In this document: one piece after another, positions 25,861 through 34,462 of the stretch
Numbering within the stretch: the first letter of the stretch is position 1
Layout: every line of letters begins with the position of its first letter
NCBI GenBank assembly: GCA_011052015.1
Contig: DRJZ01000118.1
Location: 1-44,036 of the forward strand
Direction: 5' to 3'
Length of the DNA stretch: 44,036 bases
DNA from: Acidiferrobacteraceae bacterium
GTDB taxonomy: Bacteria; Pseudomonadota; Gammaproteobacteria; HyVt-429
Position numbers and translations under genes: made by a program
Notes under the pieces: generated by a model
The model's database searches: none
What the model was told of the DNA's origin: nothing
The model's input: only the letters and a program-made list of their open reading frames with translations

Positions 25861-26201
25861 GATTCGACATTCCCCCGTGACACCCTCTGGGTGTATGAGC
25901 ACTTGATAAGCGAAAAATTGGAAGTACGATTTGCTGGTCAAACACTGACAGGCGCGACCTCGCCTGATAATACTGCAGGCATACTAGACCAATTAACATA
26001 CCCTTTGCCTAGCAAAACGGGGCGACAAGTGACAAACGGGCTTGATAAGCGGATAAATGGCCTAAAGAAATAAGGGGCTACCTTTGCAGGTCTTATTCAT
26101 GCATTCCCACGCGGAGCGCGGGAATGAGGGATACTGGTTTTCTGGTTCCCACGGTCCCCCGTGGGAACCCATACCGCAACCTCAAGCGGCCTCAACCACA
26201 T
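25861..26201. other. 341-bp intergenic region, no gene seen
   Basis: It contains the leader of the 400-residue gene (25861 to about 25950) and the two-hairpin repeat at 26102-26169. Short open frames here overlap the neighbouring genes in other phases and have no supporting features. Confidence 0.6.
26102..26169. repeat. Paired palindromes, family D
   Basis: CATTCCC / GGGAATG (26102-26128, with GCGGAGCGC between) and GGTTCCCACGG / CCGTGGGAACC (26144-26169) lie in tandem. They resemble dispersed GTTCCCACG-type repeats of gammaproteobacteria. Lying just beyond the tatD stop, they may also serve as the 3' end of the long fab operon transcript. Confidence 0.55.
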
Positions 26202-27005
26202 TCAGCATGTCTGGGCCTTCAACGGAATTGCCAAAGGGAACAGGTTAAAGAAATTGTCGGTGGTTTGTTCGCCAATTTCTTCCACGCAGGTATTGCGTAC
26301 CTCAGCCAGGCACTCGGCTACATGGTACACATAGGCAGGTTCGTTGATCTTGCCACGGTGGGGTACCGGTGCCAAATAGGGGGCGTCTGTTTCTATCAGC
26401 ATCCTGTCGGCGGGGACCTTGCGCGCTACTTCGCGCAGAATCCCGGCACTCTTGAAGGTCACGATACCGGAAAAGGAAATATAAAAGCCCAGATCTAACG
26501 CGGCCTTGGCTACCTCCCAGTCTTCGGCAAAGCAGTGCATAACGCCTGTGACCTCAGAGGCCCTCTCTTGCACCATAATTTTCAAAGTGTCCGCGGCGGC
26601 ATCACGGCTGTGGATGATAAGGGGTTTGGCCACACACCGGGCGGCCTCGATGTGCCGCGTAAAACGTTGCCGTTGCCAGTCCAGGTCGCCTTCACTGCGA
26701 AAATAATCGAGGCCGGTCTCACCGATGGCCACCACCAGGGGGTCCGTTGCCAATGCCACCAGTTCTTCCACCGTGGGGTCCTGGCCCTCGCGTTCGTTGG
26801 GGTGCACGCCCACCGAGGCAAAGATATTGTCGTGACTCCGGGCAAGCGCCAATACCTGGGGATAGTCCTCAAGGTTGACCGACACGCACAGAAAATAGTC
26901 CACACTATTTTCCTGGGCCAGAGCCAACAACTCTCCCACCCTTTCGGATAGCGGTTCAAAATTGATGTGGCAATGGGAATCGACGAACTGCAAGCTTGAA
27001 TCCAC
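26202..27005 (-). CDS. tatD: TatD family metal-dependent hydrolase
   Basis: 267-residue TIM-barrel hydrolase (YcfH/TatD type), a metal-dependent DNase or tRNA-processing-type enzyme. Ligands: DSHCHI (near 9), GETGLDYF (near 94), IIHSRDA (near 130), MHCFAE (near 156) and ETDAPYLAP (near 204). Last gene of the conserved holB-pilZ-tatD series. Confidence 0.93.
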   Translation of the reverse strand: MDSSLQFVDSHCHINFEPLSERVGELLALAQENSVDYFLCVSVNLEDYPQVLALARSHDNIFASVGVHPNEREGQDPTVEELVALATDPLVVAIGETGLDYFRSEGDLDWQRQRFTRHIEAARCVAKPLIIHSRDAAADTLKIMVQERASEVTGVMHCFAEDWEVAKAALDLGFYISFSGIVTFKSAGILREVARKVPADRMLIETDAPYLAPVPHRGKINEPAYVYHVAECLAEVRNTCVEEIGEQTTDNFFNLFPLAIPLKAQTC

Positions 27006-27027
27006 TTAAAAAACCAATCGTTGGGGG

Positions 27028-27426
27028 CTACATGGTGTGAGTGGGGCGTTCCGACTTGAGCGCGCCGCCTAACAAGGCCTCTATCTTACCACGGGCGACG
27101 CCGGCGTCTTTCTCGCTGAACTGGATACCTACACCGGCTGCCCGATTGCCCTGGGCGCCAATGGGGGTGATCCACACCACATGACCTGCCACCGGTATCT
27201 TTTCCTTTTCGTCCAGCAGGGTCAGCAACATAAAGACCTCTTCACTGACTTTGTATTCTTTATTAGTTGGGATAAACAGACCTCCGGTCTTTAAAAAGGG
27301 CATATAGGCGGCGTACAGCGCGCTCTTGTCTTTAATCGTTAGCGACAATACCGTAGGTCGACTGACCCCACCGGTCGCCGCTAAATTATCGGCGCTGATA
27401 TCCAGACCACCTACTTTGTTGCTCAC
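27028..27426 (-). CDS. pilZ: PilZ domain protein (type IV pilus PilZ)
   Basis: 132-residue PilZ domain with no clear RxxxR and (D/N)xSxxG motifs, so like the founding PilZ it probably does not bind c-di-GMP. GHVVWITP and GVGIQF are typical of the fold. Its place between holB and tatD is where the pilus-biogenesis PilZ sits in Pseudomonas and Xanthomonas. Known members act with FimX and PilB in pilus extension; neither is seen here. Confidence 0.88.
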   Translation of the reverse strand: MSNKVGGLDISADNLAATGGVSRPTVLSLTIKDKSALYAAYMPFLKTGGLFIPTNKEYKVSEEVFMLLTLLDEKEKIPVAGHVVWITPIGAQGNRAAGVGIQFSEKDAGVARGKIEALLGGALKSERPTHTM

Positions 27427-27427
27427 C

Positions 27428-28501
27428 CTATTTTTTCCCCATGCGCGTCCAGCGAATCAATACGTCTTCAAGTAGCAGGCCATCATCCAGGACGGCACCA
27501 GATTGGGCCCTGGCCTCGGATACAACCTGCAAGAACGAATACAGCCGCTTCAAGTTAAACGTTCTGGCGCTATCTTTCAACTGTGTCCCGACATCCGGGT
27601 TATTGAGCAACGGTGGACGGTTGCTCATGGCCAGACGGATCAGGTCTATTACCCAGCCTTGTAACCAGGCCAGGACGTTATTGACCCCGAAATCCTGCCA
27701 CCGTTTGGCGCAACTAACGGGGTCAGCAGTGCCCTGGGTAAGGCCTGTCACGTCCGTTATCATCTGCTTACGGTGCTCCAAAAACCCATCCTCGGTATAG
27801 GCCTGGGCCCGCAGGGGTGCACCTGCCGCCAGACCCAGGACTAATTCATTATTGTTCTTGCCATTGCTTTTTCCAACCCACTGCGCTTCCAACCAGGCCA
27901 AGGCCCGGTCCCGTGGCGGAATACGAAACTCTGTCACGCTACAACGGCTACGGATGGTCGCAGGCAGACTTGAGGGCTGGTGACTCAGGAGTAGGAGATA
28001 GGAATCCTCTGGGGGCTCCTCCAGCAGCTTGAGCAGGCTATTGGCCGCATTCTGGTTCATGGCTTCGGCGGGCAACAGCACCACCACCTTGTTTGGTGCG
28101 CTGTGGGCACGGGTCTGCATGTTGCTGATCAGGCGCCGGACCTGATCCACTGCAATGATGGTCGACAGGTGTTTGCGCTGGCCGGCGCGTTCATCCTGAT
28201 AGCGCAGGGCATGCCGGCTGAGTGGGTCGGTCTCGAATTTTTGGGTGTCGGCCTCAGATTGCAATACATGGAGATCGGGGTGACTCCCCGCCTCCCAGTG
28301 CCGGCAACTGCTGCATTGGCCACAGGCCTGTTTCCCGGTTGTCGGGTTTAAACACAACAACCAGCTGGTGAATTCATGTACAAAAGCCCGTTTACCCAGT
28401 CCTTGAGGCCCGGCAAACAATAGCCCATGGGAGAGCTGCTCAGGCCTAGCGGTGAGAACCTGCCAACGGTCCTGATTCCAAGGGTGTATCTTTGAACTCA
28501 T
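27428..28501 (-). CDS. holB: DNA polymerase III subunit delta'
   Basis: 357-residue clamp-loader subunit. P-loop-like GPQGLGKRAF near residue 31, a four-Cys zinc module (CLNPTTGKQACGQCSSC, residues 50-66), then SNKVVVL-type sensor regions with LLKLLEEPPEDSYLLLLSHQ (near 138-157). Its start overlaps the tmk stop by four bases (ATGA), so they are coupled. Confidence 0.93.
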   Translation of the reverse strand: MSSKIHPWNQDRWQVLTARPEQLSHGLLFAGPQGLGKRAFVHEFTSWLLCLNPTTGKQACGQCSSCRHWEAGSHPDLHVLQSEADTQKFETDPLSRHALRYQDERAGQRKHLSTIIAVDQVRRLISNMQTRAHSAPNKVVVLLPAEAMNQNAANSLLKLLEEPPEDSYLLLLSHQPSSLPATIRSRCSVTEFRIPPRDRALAWLEAQWVGKSNGKNNNELVLGLAAGAPLRAQAYTEDGFLEHRKQMITDVTGLTQGTADPVSCAKRWQDFGVNNVLAWLQGWVIDLIRLAMSNRPPLLNNPDVGTQLKDSARTFNLKRLYSFLQVVSEARAQSGAVLDDGLLLEDVLIRWTRMGKK

Positions 28502-29133
28502 GTCAGCAAAATATCCAGTACCGTTGACAACTGTGACTGGACTTCAGCGGGTGTTTTTGAGGCATCAATAACGTGTACCCGTTGGGGTTGTTCATTTGCA
28601 ATGTTCAGATAGCGTTGTCGAACTTTTTCCAAGAAAACTTCGCCTTCCTTCTCAAACCGATCCGGTGCGCTGCGTTGGTTGACGCGCTGCATGCCGGTAA
28701 GGACTGGCAAATCAAATAACACTGTGAGATCGGGGCGTAATTCGCCCTGGACCCATTGTTCAAGTTCGGCGATGCGGGCAGTGGGGATACCCCGGCCGCC
28801 ACCTTGATAGGCATAGGTGGCATCGGTAAAGCGATCACACAACACCCATTGTCCGGCATCAAGGGCCGGTCGCACCACTTCTTCCAGATGCTGGGCACGG
28901 GCGGCGAAGATCATGAGCAACTCGGCATCCACACCGGTAGGCTGATCATGGCGATGCAACAAGAGTTCACGCAGCGCCTCCCCCAATTCGGTGCCTCCAG
29001 GCTCACGGGTGGCGATGACCTCACAGCCAGCATCCTGCAAATACATTTGCATAAACTGCAGACTGGTGCTCTTACCGGCCCCCTCACCCCCTTCCAGGGT
29101 GATGAATAGCCCTTTTTGATTTGATGACATCAC
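28498..29133 (-). CDS. tmk: Thymidylate kinase
   Basis: 211-residue kinase making dTDP from dTMP. P-loop EGGEGAGKSTS near residue 13, the TREPGGTELGEALR region near 42, and the DRFTDATYAYQGGGRG lid/binding segment near residue 101. Usual length. Directly upstream of holB with overlapping codons; separated from mltG by 195 bp containing repeats. Confidence 0.95.
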   Translation of the reverse strand: MMSSNQKGLFITLEGGEGAGKSTSLQFMQMYLQDAGCEVIATREPGGTELGEALRELLLHRHDQPTGVDAELLMIFAARAQHLEEVVRPALDAGQWVLCDRFTDATYAYQGGGRGIPTARIAELEQWVQGELRPDLTVLFDLPVLTGMQRVNQRSAPDRFEKEGEVFLEKVRQRYLNIANEQPQRVHVIDASKTPAEVQSQLSTVLDILLT

Positions 29134-29230
29134 TACGTCCTAATGTTAGGTTTGGCGCTTTAACTTGCAGTTCTAAAATACTTTAAATCACTGAAGGTGT
29201 ATTCCCCGTGGTTTGCCACGCAATCTGTAA

Positions 29231-29325
29231 GTGCGCATTTATTCGCACGATGCGTGTAAACATGACCTCTGTTGTGCGAATAAATTCGCACCTACTATTA
29301 ATACCCCGTCCGCTTGCGGCGGGGT
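29231..29325. repeat. Family B hairpins and GC hairpin between tmk and mltG
   Basis: GTGCG / CGCAC (29231-29248) and the perfect GTGCGAA-TAAA-TTCGCAC (29274-29291) belong to the same family as 4593-4647. A GC hairpin ACCCCG...CGGGGT with inner CCGC/GCGG (29303-29325) follows. Transcription of tmk must pass this stretch or restart after it. Confidence 0.55.
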
Positions 29326-29328
29326 GGT

Positions 29329-30357
29329 TTATTTTTTGGGCATGGACGAAAATGGTTTGCGCTTGCCCTTCAATTGAAAACGAATCACCGCGTTATTGTG
29401 TTCGCGCAGGGTTTCCGAAAATTGATGGCTGCCATCACCCCGGGCGACAAAGTACAGGGCTTGGGTCTTTTGTGGATGCAGTACTGCACGGATTGCCGCT
29501 GCGCTGGGGGTGGCTATGGGCGTGGGCGGCAAACCCACTCGAGTGTAGGTGTTGTAGGGGTTATCCTCTTGGAGGTGTTTACGTTTTAGGTTGCCCCTAA
29601 AACGAACACCCAGGCCATAGATCACCGTGGGATCAGTCTGTAATTTCATGCCCCGCTTCAATCGATTATGGAACACGCCTGCGATCAATGGGCGCTCGCT
29701 GGCCACACCGGTTTCCTTCTCAACAATAGAGGCCAAAATCAACGTCTCATAGGGATCTTTGAGTAACAGGCCCTCGTCACGCCCCATCCATTCCTGCTCG
29801 ACAAATTCTTTCATCCGTTTATAAGCCTGGCGCAACAATATAACGTCTTGCATGCCAGCGCTGTAGGTGTAGGTGTCCGGAAAGAACAGTCCCTCCGGGT
29901 AGTCATAATCCGTTACCCCGAGGCGCTCCAATAGCTTTTCCCAAGGTACCTTGCCGAGGCTGTGTTGAAGCTTGGGTGATCGTCCCAGTGTTTCCAGGGT
30001 TTGTTTGATAGTCAGGCCTTCGACAATGGCAAAGGGGTAAGATATCACCCGACCGAAGGTCACCTGGTCCAGCAGTGCCAAGGCATTAATACCGTCTTCG
30101 AAGCGGTACTCACCGGCCTTGAGGCTGCGACTCAAACCCTTAACATAAGCCCAGACCACCAGGGGCTTGTCATAGGGGATGACCCCCCGCGATTGCAGGC
30201 TATTGGCAAACTCATTGAGACTGGTACCGGGCGCCACCGCGTAGACCTCATCGCCAGGATGAAGGGTACGGTAGCCAAACCACAACAGGTACAGGCCACT
30301 CACTACAACGCTCACCGCGGCAACCGTCCACAGGGTCTTTTTAATTCTTGCCAGCAC
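29329..30357 (-). CDS. mltG: Endolytic murein transglycosylase MltG
   Basis: 342-residue inner-membrane enzyme that cuts nascent glycan strands. A membrane anchor is at residues 8-28, a LysM-like part at about 40-85 and a YceG catalytic domain with LASIVEKETG (near residue 204), where the glutamate is catalytic; YGLGVRFRGNLKRKHL and YNTYTRVGLPPTPIA follow. Normal position between pabC and tmk. Confidence 0.94.
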   Translation of the reverse strand: MLARIKKTLWTVAAVSVVVSGLYLLWFGYRTLHPGDEVYAVAPGTSLNEFANSLQSRGVIPYDKPLVVWAYVKGLSRSLKAGEYRFEDGINALALLDQVTFGRVISYPFAIVEGLTIKQTLETLGRSPKLQHSLGKVPWEKLLERLGVTDYDYPEGLFFPDTYTYSAGMQDVILLRQAYKRMKEFVEQEWMGRDEGLLLKDPYETLILASIVEKETGVASERPLIAGVFHNRLKRGMKLQTDPTVIYGLGVRFRGNLKRKHLQEDNPYNTYTRVGLPPTPIATPSAAAIRAVLHPQKTQALYFVARGDGSHQFSETLREHNNAVIRFQLKGKRKPFSSMPKK

Positions 30358-30369
30358 TTAAGCTACAAT

Positions 30370-31191
30370 CTAATAAGGAAATTGATCAATAAACTTTTTT
30401 GTCGTTGTGCCGCTGAGGTAGTCTCGGTCCGCCAACTGACGTACCGGCACTATTCCGATAATACTGTTGGTGACAAATATCTCGTCGGCATGGGTGAGCC
30501 GGTGTGGATCAACGCCACCGATTTCTAAAGGTATCTCCATCGCCTGGGCCTGCTCCATGACCCAATTGCGGACGATCCCGGCTACGCCACATTGTGACAG
30601 GTCTGGGGTCATGATGGCACCCTGAGAGACGGCAAACAGATTGCTCATGGTGCCTTCAATGACTAGACCATGGTTGTCACACATCAGCCCCTCGTCAAAA
30701 TCACTATCCCACTCTTGCCGGGCCAGGACCTGTTCCAGCCGGTTGAGATGCTTGATCCCCGCCAGGGTCGGGTGGCGTGATACCGTGGTGTCACAGTAGC
30801 GTAGGCGAGCGCCGGTCCTGCGCACTCTGTCGACATGGTCCGGCCAAGGGGCCAAGCTCAGGATGCGTGTAGGCGCCCCCTGCGGTGATGGTGACCGGTA
30901 ACCCCGGTCACCGGTTCCGCGGGTAACGATCAGCTTGGCGATGGCCCTCTCCTGACCAGTGCAAACTTGCACTATTTCATCACCCAAGACCCTGTCTGGA
31001 GTCAGCCCCTCAATACCCAGGCGAGCACAACCCTGCCGCAGGCGTTTCAAGTGCCGGGGCCAGAATGGGATGGCCCCCTCCACCACCGCCATGGTCTCGA
31101 ACAACCCATCACCATAGTGCAGACCTCGATCAGCAACGGAAAGTGTGGCTTGGAGCTCGCCATTGACCCAGCATTTAAGGTAAGTACTCAC
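30370..31191 (-). CDS. pabC: Aminodeoxychorismate lyase
   Basis: 273-residue PLP enzyme of fold type IV that splits aminodeoxychorismate to p-aminobenzoate and pyruvate for folate. The PLP lysine is in GIKHLNRLEQ (near residue 144), with GLHYGDGLFET near residue 22 and EIFVTNSIIGIVPV near 232. The start is GTG. Its ribosome site GGGAG lies at the very edge of repeat 31201-31294. pabB, which makes its substrate, is next upstream. Confidence 0.93.
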   Translation of the reverse strand: MSTYLKCWVNGELQATLSVADRGLHYGDGLFETMAVVEGAIPFWPRHLKRLRQGCARLGIEGLTPDRVLGDEIVQVCTGQERAIAKLIVTRGTGDRGYRSPSPQGAPTRILSLAPWPDHVDRVRRTGARLRYCDTTVSRHPTLAGIKHLNRLEQVLARQEWDSDFDEGLMCDNHGLVIEGTMSNLFAVSQGAIMTPDLSQCGVAGIVRNWVMEQAQAMEIPLEIGGVDPHRLTHADEIFVTNSIIGIVPVRQLADRDYLSGTTTKKFIDQFPY

Positions 31192-31200
31192 TGCTATTTG

Positions 31201-31294
31201 CTCCCTCGCCCACCAGGGAGAGGGTTGGGGTGAGGGGGTAGATAAAACACAGTTTTACCCCCTCATCCCGGCCTTCCCCCAGAGGGGGAAGGGA
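31201..31294. repeat. Dispersed double-hairpin repeat, family A copy 2
   Basis: Same design as 1-104: an outer hairpin CTCCCTcgcccaccaGGGAG, then AGGGTTGGGGTGAGGGGG, an AT-rich spacer and the inverted CCCCCTCATCCC with a second hairpin CCTTCCCCC / GGGGGAAGG. It sits between pabB and pabC, inside the operon. Confidence 0.7.
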
Positions 31295-31422
31295 TGGCTT
31301 CGACTTTTGGGTCTGCGTAATTTTGCCTCATGTCACCGAATGATCACAACGCAAATTCAGAATGTCACGGTGCGTCTGCACTTTGTGAAATAAATATTTA
31401 TGGTGAGTACTCACTCCAAACT

Positions 31423-32817
31423 TTACCGATCAAATATCCGCAACAGGCCCTCGGCCTTGGCCCGGGTCTCGGCCAGTTCTTTTTCGGCAACGGAATCGGC
31501 CACAATACCGGCACCCGCCCGTAGGCTTAAATCATTACCTTCTTTCACCAGAGTGCGGATCAGTATATTGAGATCCATGCTGCCATCACGATTGAGATAG
31601 CCCAAGGCGCCAGTATAGGCCCCCCGTCGAACCTGCTCCAGTTCACTGATGATCTCCATGCAGCGTACTTTGGGGCAACCGGTAATGGTCCCACCGGGAA
31701 AAGTAGCCCGTATCACTTCGATCGGTGTCCAGCCATCACGTAGACGTCCGGATACCTGGGAGACGATGTGATGGACATGGCGATAGTGCTCCACCACCAT
31801 AAACTCATCCACCTGGATCGTGCCCGGTTCACAGACCCGGCCCAGGTCGTTGCGTTCAAGATCGATCAACATCACGTGCTCCGCCCGTTCCTTGGGGTGG
31901 GTCACCAACTGCTGCGCCAACCGCTGATCGTCAGTTGCATCCACGCCGCGTGGATAGGTGCCTGCAATGGGACGGGTGCTGACCCGTCCATGACGAGTAC
32001 TCACCAAGCGCTCCGGTGACGAGCTGATAATGGCTTGTTCATCGTTCAGATTGAACAGACCAGCAAACGGTGCTGGATTGGTATGGCGTAAATGGGCATA
32101 GACATCCGCTGCCGTTACACCGTCACTTAAAGTAGTGCGCCAAGCCCGGGAAAGATTTACCTGAAAGACATCACCGGCCTCAATATAGGCCTGAACGCGC
32201 CCCACCCCATCGAGAAACTGTTGTGCTTCGTCTTCTTCCCAGACAGCTGTCCCCAATGGTGTTTTTTTTGCTTTTGCCTTTTGCGCACCGGTGAGGTCCG
32301 ATTCCATTTCTTTAAGCAACTGAGCCTGGTCCGCTTCAGCAATCACATGGGTCTGTTTACCTTGGTGATCCCAAATGATGGCAGCCGGAATACGCAATGC
32401 ACAGGCGACGGGAAAGGGGTTACTGCTTTTGGGCAGGCTCAGCCGGGGCTCGATTTCAGCAATCAGTTCGTAGCCCAAAAACAGCACCCAGCCACCACTA
32501 AAGGGGAGCGCCTTTGGGGTCGCAACCACAGTGTCGGTCTGCCGCCATTGCTTATTCAAGCTTTCCAGAAAACTATCTTCTGTCGATTTACCCTCTATGG
32601 TGCAATGACCGGCCCCATCCAGTTCGATCGAACCTTGAGGAAAAGCAAACAGGATATCGTAACGGGCCTGGGCGGTGCCGTGGGCGACACTTTCCAGTAG
32701 ACAGGGATAACGCTGAGGTAAAACCGCCTGTAAGGCGCTCAGATCAGGGGCGTGGGCAAGCGTTCGTGACCGCCATCCACAACCATTTTGGTCCAGGTTG
32801 GCGGTGACCTGGTTCAC
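31423..32817 (-). CDS. pabB: Aminodeoxychorismate synthase component I (PabB-like)
   Basis: 464-residue chorismate-binding enzyme of the PabB/TrpE family. It joins ammonia to chorismate for p-aminobenzoate synthesis with a PabA amidotransferase not present here. The catalytic half (about 195-460) has VFQVNLSRAW, RPIAGTYPRG, LIDLERNDLGR, FPGGTITGCPK and RAGAGIVADS. The PIKGT lysine of E. coli PabB is alanine here (PIAGT), as in anthranilate synthases. The neighbour pabC favours PabB. The start is GTG overlapping the fabF stop by three bases (GTGA). Confidence 0.88.
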   Translation of the reverse strand: MNQVTANLDQNGCGWRSRTLAHAPDLSALQAVLPQRYPCLLESVAHGTAQARYDILFAFPQGSIELDGAGHCTIEGKSTEDSFLESLNKQWRQTDTVVATPKALPFSGGWVLFLGYELIAEIEPRLSLPKSSNPFPVACALRIPAAIIWDHQGKQTHVIAEADQAQLLKEMESDLTGAQKAKAKKTPLGTAVWEEDEAQQFLDGVGRVQAYIEAGDVFQVNLSRAWRTTLSDGVTAADVYAHLRHTNPAPFAGLFNLNDEQAIISSSPERLVSTRHGRVSTRPIAGTYPRGVDATDDQRLAQQLVTHPKERAEHVMLIDLERNDLGRVCEPGTIQVDEFMVVEHYRHVHHIVSQVSGRLRDGWTPIEVIRATFPGGTITGCPKVRCMEIISELEQVRRGAYTGALGYLNRDGSMDLNILIRTLVKEGNDLSLRAGAGIVADSVAEKELAETRAKAEGLLRIFDR

Positions 32818-34055
32818 CCGTAGCGGCGAAACACCAAGGTGCCGTTGGTGCCCCCAAACCCGAAGGAGTTAGACAGGACCCCATTGATGGACATTTCCCG
32901 CGCGCTGTCAGGCACATAATCCAAGTCACATTCCGGATCGGGGTTTTCCAGGTTGATGGTGGGTGGTGCAATTTGGTGGTGTACCGCCATCACACTGTAG
33001 ATGGCCTCAATACCCCCTGCGGCGCCGAGCAGGTGCCCGGTCATGGATTTGGTAGAGCTGACTGCAAGTTTCTTGGCGTGACCAGCAAACGTGGTTTTGA
33101 CCGCCACGGTCTCCGCCTTATCGCCCAAGGGAGTCGATGTGCCGTGGGCGTTGACGTAATCAATATCTTCCGGGTTCATGCCAGCATTGCGCAGGGCATT
33201 GTTCATGCACCGGGCCGCACCTTCACCGTCTGCGGGCGGACTGGTCATGTGGTGAGCGTCGCCACTCAAGCCAAAACCCGTCAACTCGGCATAGATTCTT
33301 GCCCCCCGTTTTTTAGCAAATTCGAGCTCTTCCAATACCACTACACCGGCACCCTCACCCATGACAAAACCATCGCGGTCCTGGTCCCAGGGGCGACTGG
33401 CCCCTTGAGGATCATCATTGCGGGAACTGAGGGCCCGGGCACTGGCAAAGCCGGCCACTGATACCGGGGTAATGGCCCCCTCCGCGCCACCGGCCACCAT
33501 CACGTCGGCATCGCCATATTCGATCAACCGCGCCGCATCGCCAATACTGTGGGTTGCGGTGGAACAGGCCGTTACCATGGCCAGATTAGGGCCTTTCATA
33601 CCATAGCGTATGGAGACATTTCCGGAGATCATATTGATGATGCTCATGGGAATATAGAATGGGGAAACACGGCGTGGGCCTTTGACGCGAAATAATTCTG
33701 CGGTCTGTTCTATGGTGGCAACACCGCCTATGCCGGCGCCGATGTGAACACCGATGCGATCCGCATTGGCATCGTTGACCTCAAGCCCGGAATCGTCAAT
33801 AGCTTCAATGGCCGCAGCCATGCCAAATTGGATAAAGCGATCCATCTTGCGAGATTCCTTGAGCGTCATAAACTGTGTAACGTCGAAGTTCTTCACCTCG
33901 CCAGCGATGGTGGTGCTGATACCAGTAGGGTCAAATTGAGAAATTTGGCCAATGCCACTCTTGGCGGCAAGAATATTTTGCCAATTGTCATTTAGGCCAA
34001 TGCCTATGGGGGACAGTATCCCCATCCCTGTGATTACCACGCGTCGTTTACTCAC
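32814..34055 (-). CDS. fabF: 3-oxoacyl-ACP synthase II
   Basis: 413-residue condensing enzyme that elongates acyl-ACP. Cys-His-His triad: TACSTATHSIG (near residue 163), VNAHGTSTPLGD (near 301) and STKSMTGHLLGAAGG (near 336). A terminator-like hairpin separates it from acpP, and it overlaps pabB. Standard fab-cluster position. Confidence 0.96.
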   Translation of the reverse strand: MSKRRVVITGMGILSPIGIGLNDNWQNILAAKSGIGQISQFDPTGISTTIAGEVKNFDVTQFMTLKESRKMDRFIQFGMAAAIEAIDDSGLEVNDANADRIGVHIGAGIGGVATIEQTAELFRVKGPRRVSPFYIPMSIINMISGNVSIRYGMKGPNLAMVTACSTATHSIGDAARLIEYGDADVMVAGGAEGAITPVSVAGFASARALSSRNDDPQGASRPWDQDRDGFVMGEGAGVVVLEELEFAKKRGARIYAELTGFGLSGDAHHMTSPPADGEGAARCMNNALRNAGMNPEDIDYVNAHGTSTPLGDKAETVAVKTTFAGHAKKLAVSSTKSMTGHLLGAAGGIEAIYSVMAVHHQIAPPTINLENPDPECDLDYVPDSAREMSINGVLSNSFGFGGTNGTLVFRRYG

Positions 34056-34098
34056 AGCATCCTCTGTCTAAATGCAAAACAGTTCCAGACAAATCAAA

Positions 34099-34130
34099 GG
34101 GCCGCCCTCCATAACAATGGAGGGCGGCCC
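34099..34130 (-). terminator. Strong hairpin between acpP and fabF
   Basis: Perfect 14-base stem GGGCCGCCCTCCAT / ATGGAGGGCGGCCC with a four-base loop. On the minus strand it is followed by TTTGATTT. It lies 19 bases past the acpP stop. Since fabF follows, it probably lets part of the transcripts stop after acpP and so sets a high ACP to FabF ratio. Confidence 0.75.
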
Positions 34131-34148
34131 TTCGGTGAAGCCTGACAA

Positions 34149-34385
34149 TCAGCTGGCGTTCTGATTGATGTAATCTATAGCGAGCTGAACAGTGGTGATC
34201 TTCTCGGCCTGGTCATCTGGAATCTCAGTATCAAATTCCTCTTCCAGGGCCATCACCAGTTCAACCGTATCCAGGGAATCGGCACCGAGATCATCGACAA
34301 ACGAGGCCTCTGCGGTGACCTGATCAGCGCTGACCCCAAGCTGTTCCGCGACGATTTTTGTGACGCGATCTTGAACGTTACTCAT
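34149..34385 (-). CDS. acpP: Acyl carrier protein
   Basis: 78-residue acidic carrier of acyl chains. The phosphopantetheine serine is in [20 protein letters not shown] (near residue 37). Length and sequence typical. Placed between fabG and fabF. Confidence 0.98.
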   Translation of the reverse strand: MSNVQDRVTKIVAEQLGVSADQVTAEASFVDDLGADSLDTVELVMALEEEFDTEIPDDQAEKITTVQLAIDYINQNAS

Positions 34386-34462
34386 TATTGGTATTTCCTC
34401 CAGTACGGTTAGCCGACCTTACAAGGCCGCATAGTTTACACAAAATGACACCCCAGTCCACC

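Noticed and set aside
25792-26073. + strand open frame of 93 codons next to the 400-residue gene
   Set aside because: Overlaps the start of the 400-residue gene and runs into intergenic DNA; no ribosome site or protein features.
29303-29325. GC hairpin between mltG and tmk as a terminator
   Set aside because: The T-run (29326-29336) is on the + strand side, where no gene reads into it; for the leftward operon the tail is poor. Kept only as part of the repeat cluster.
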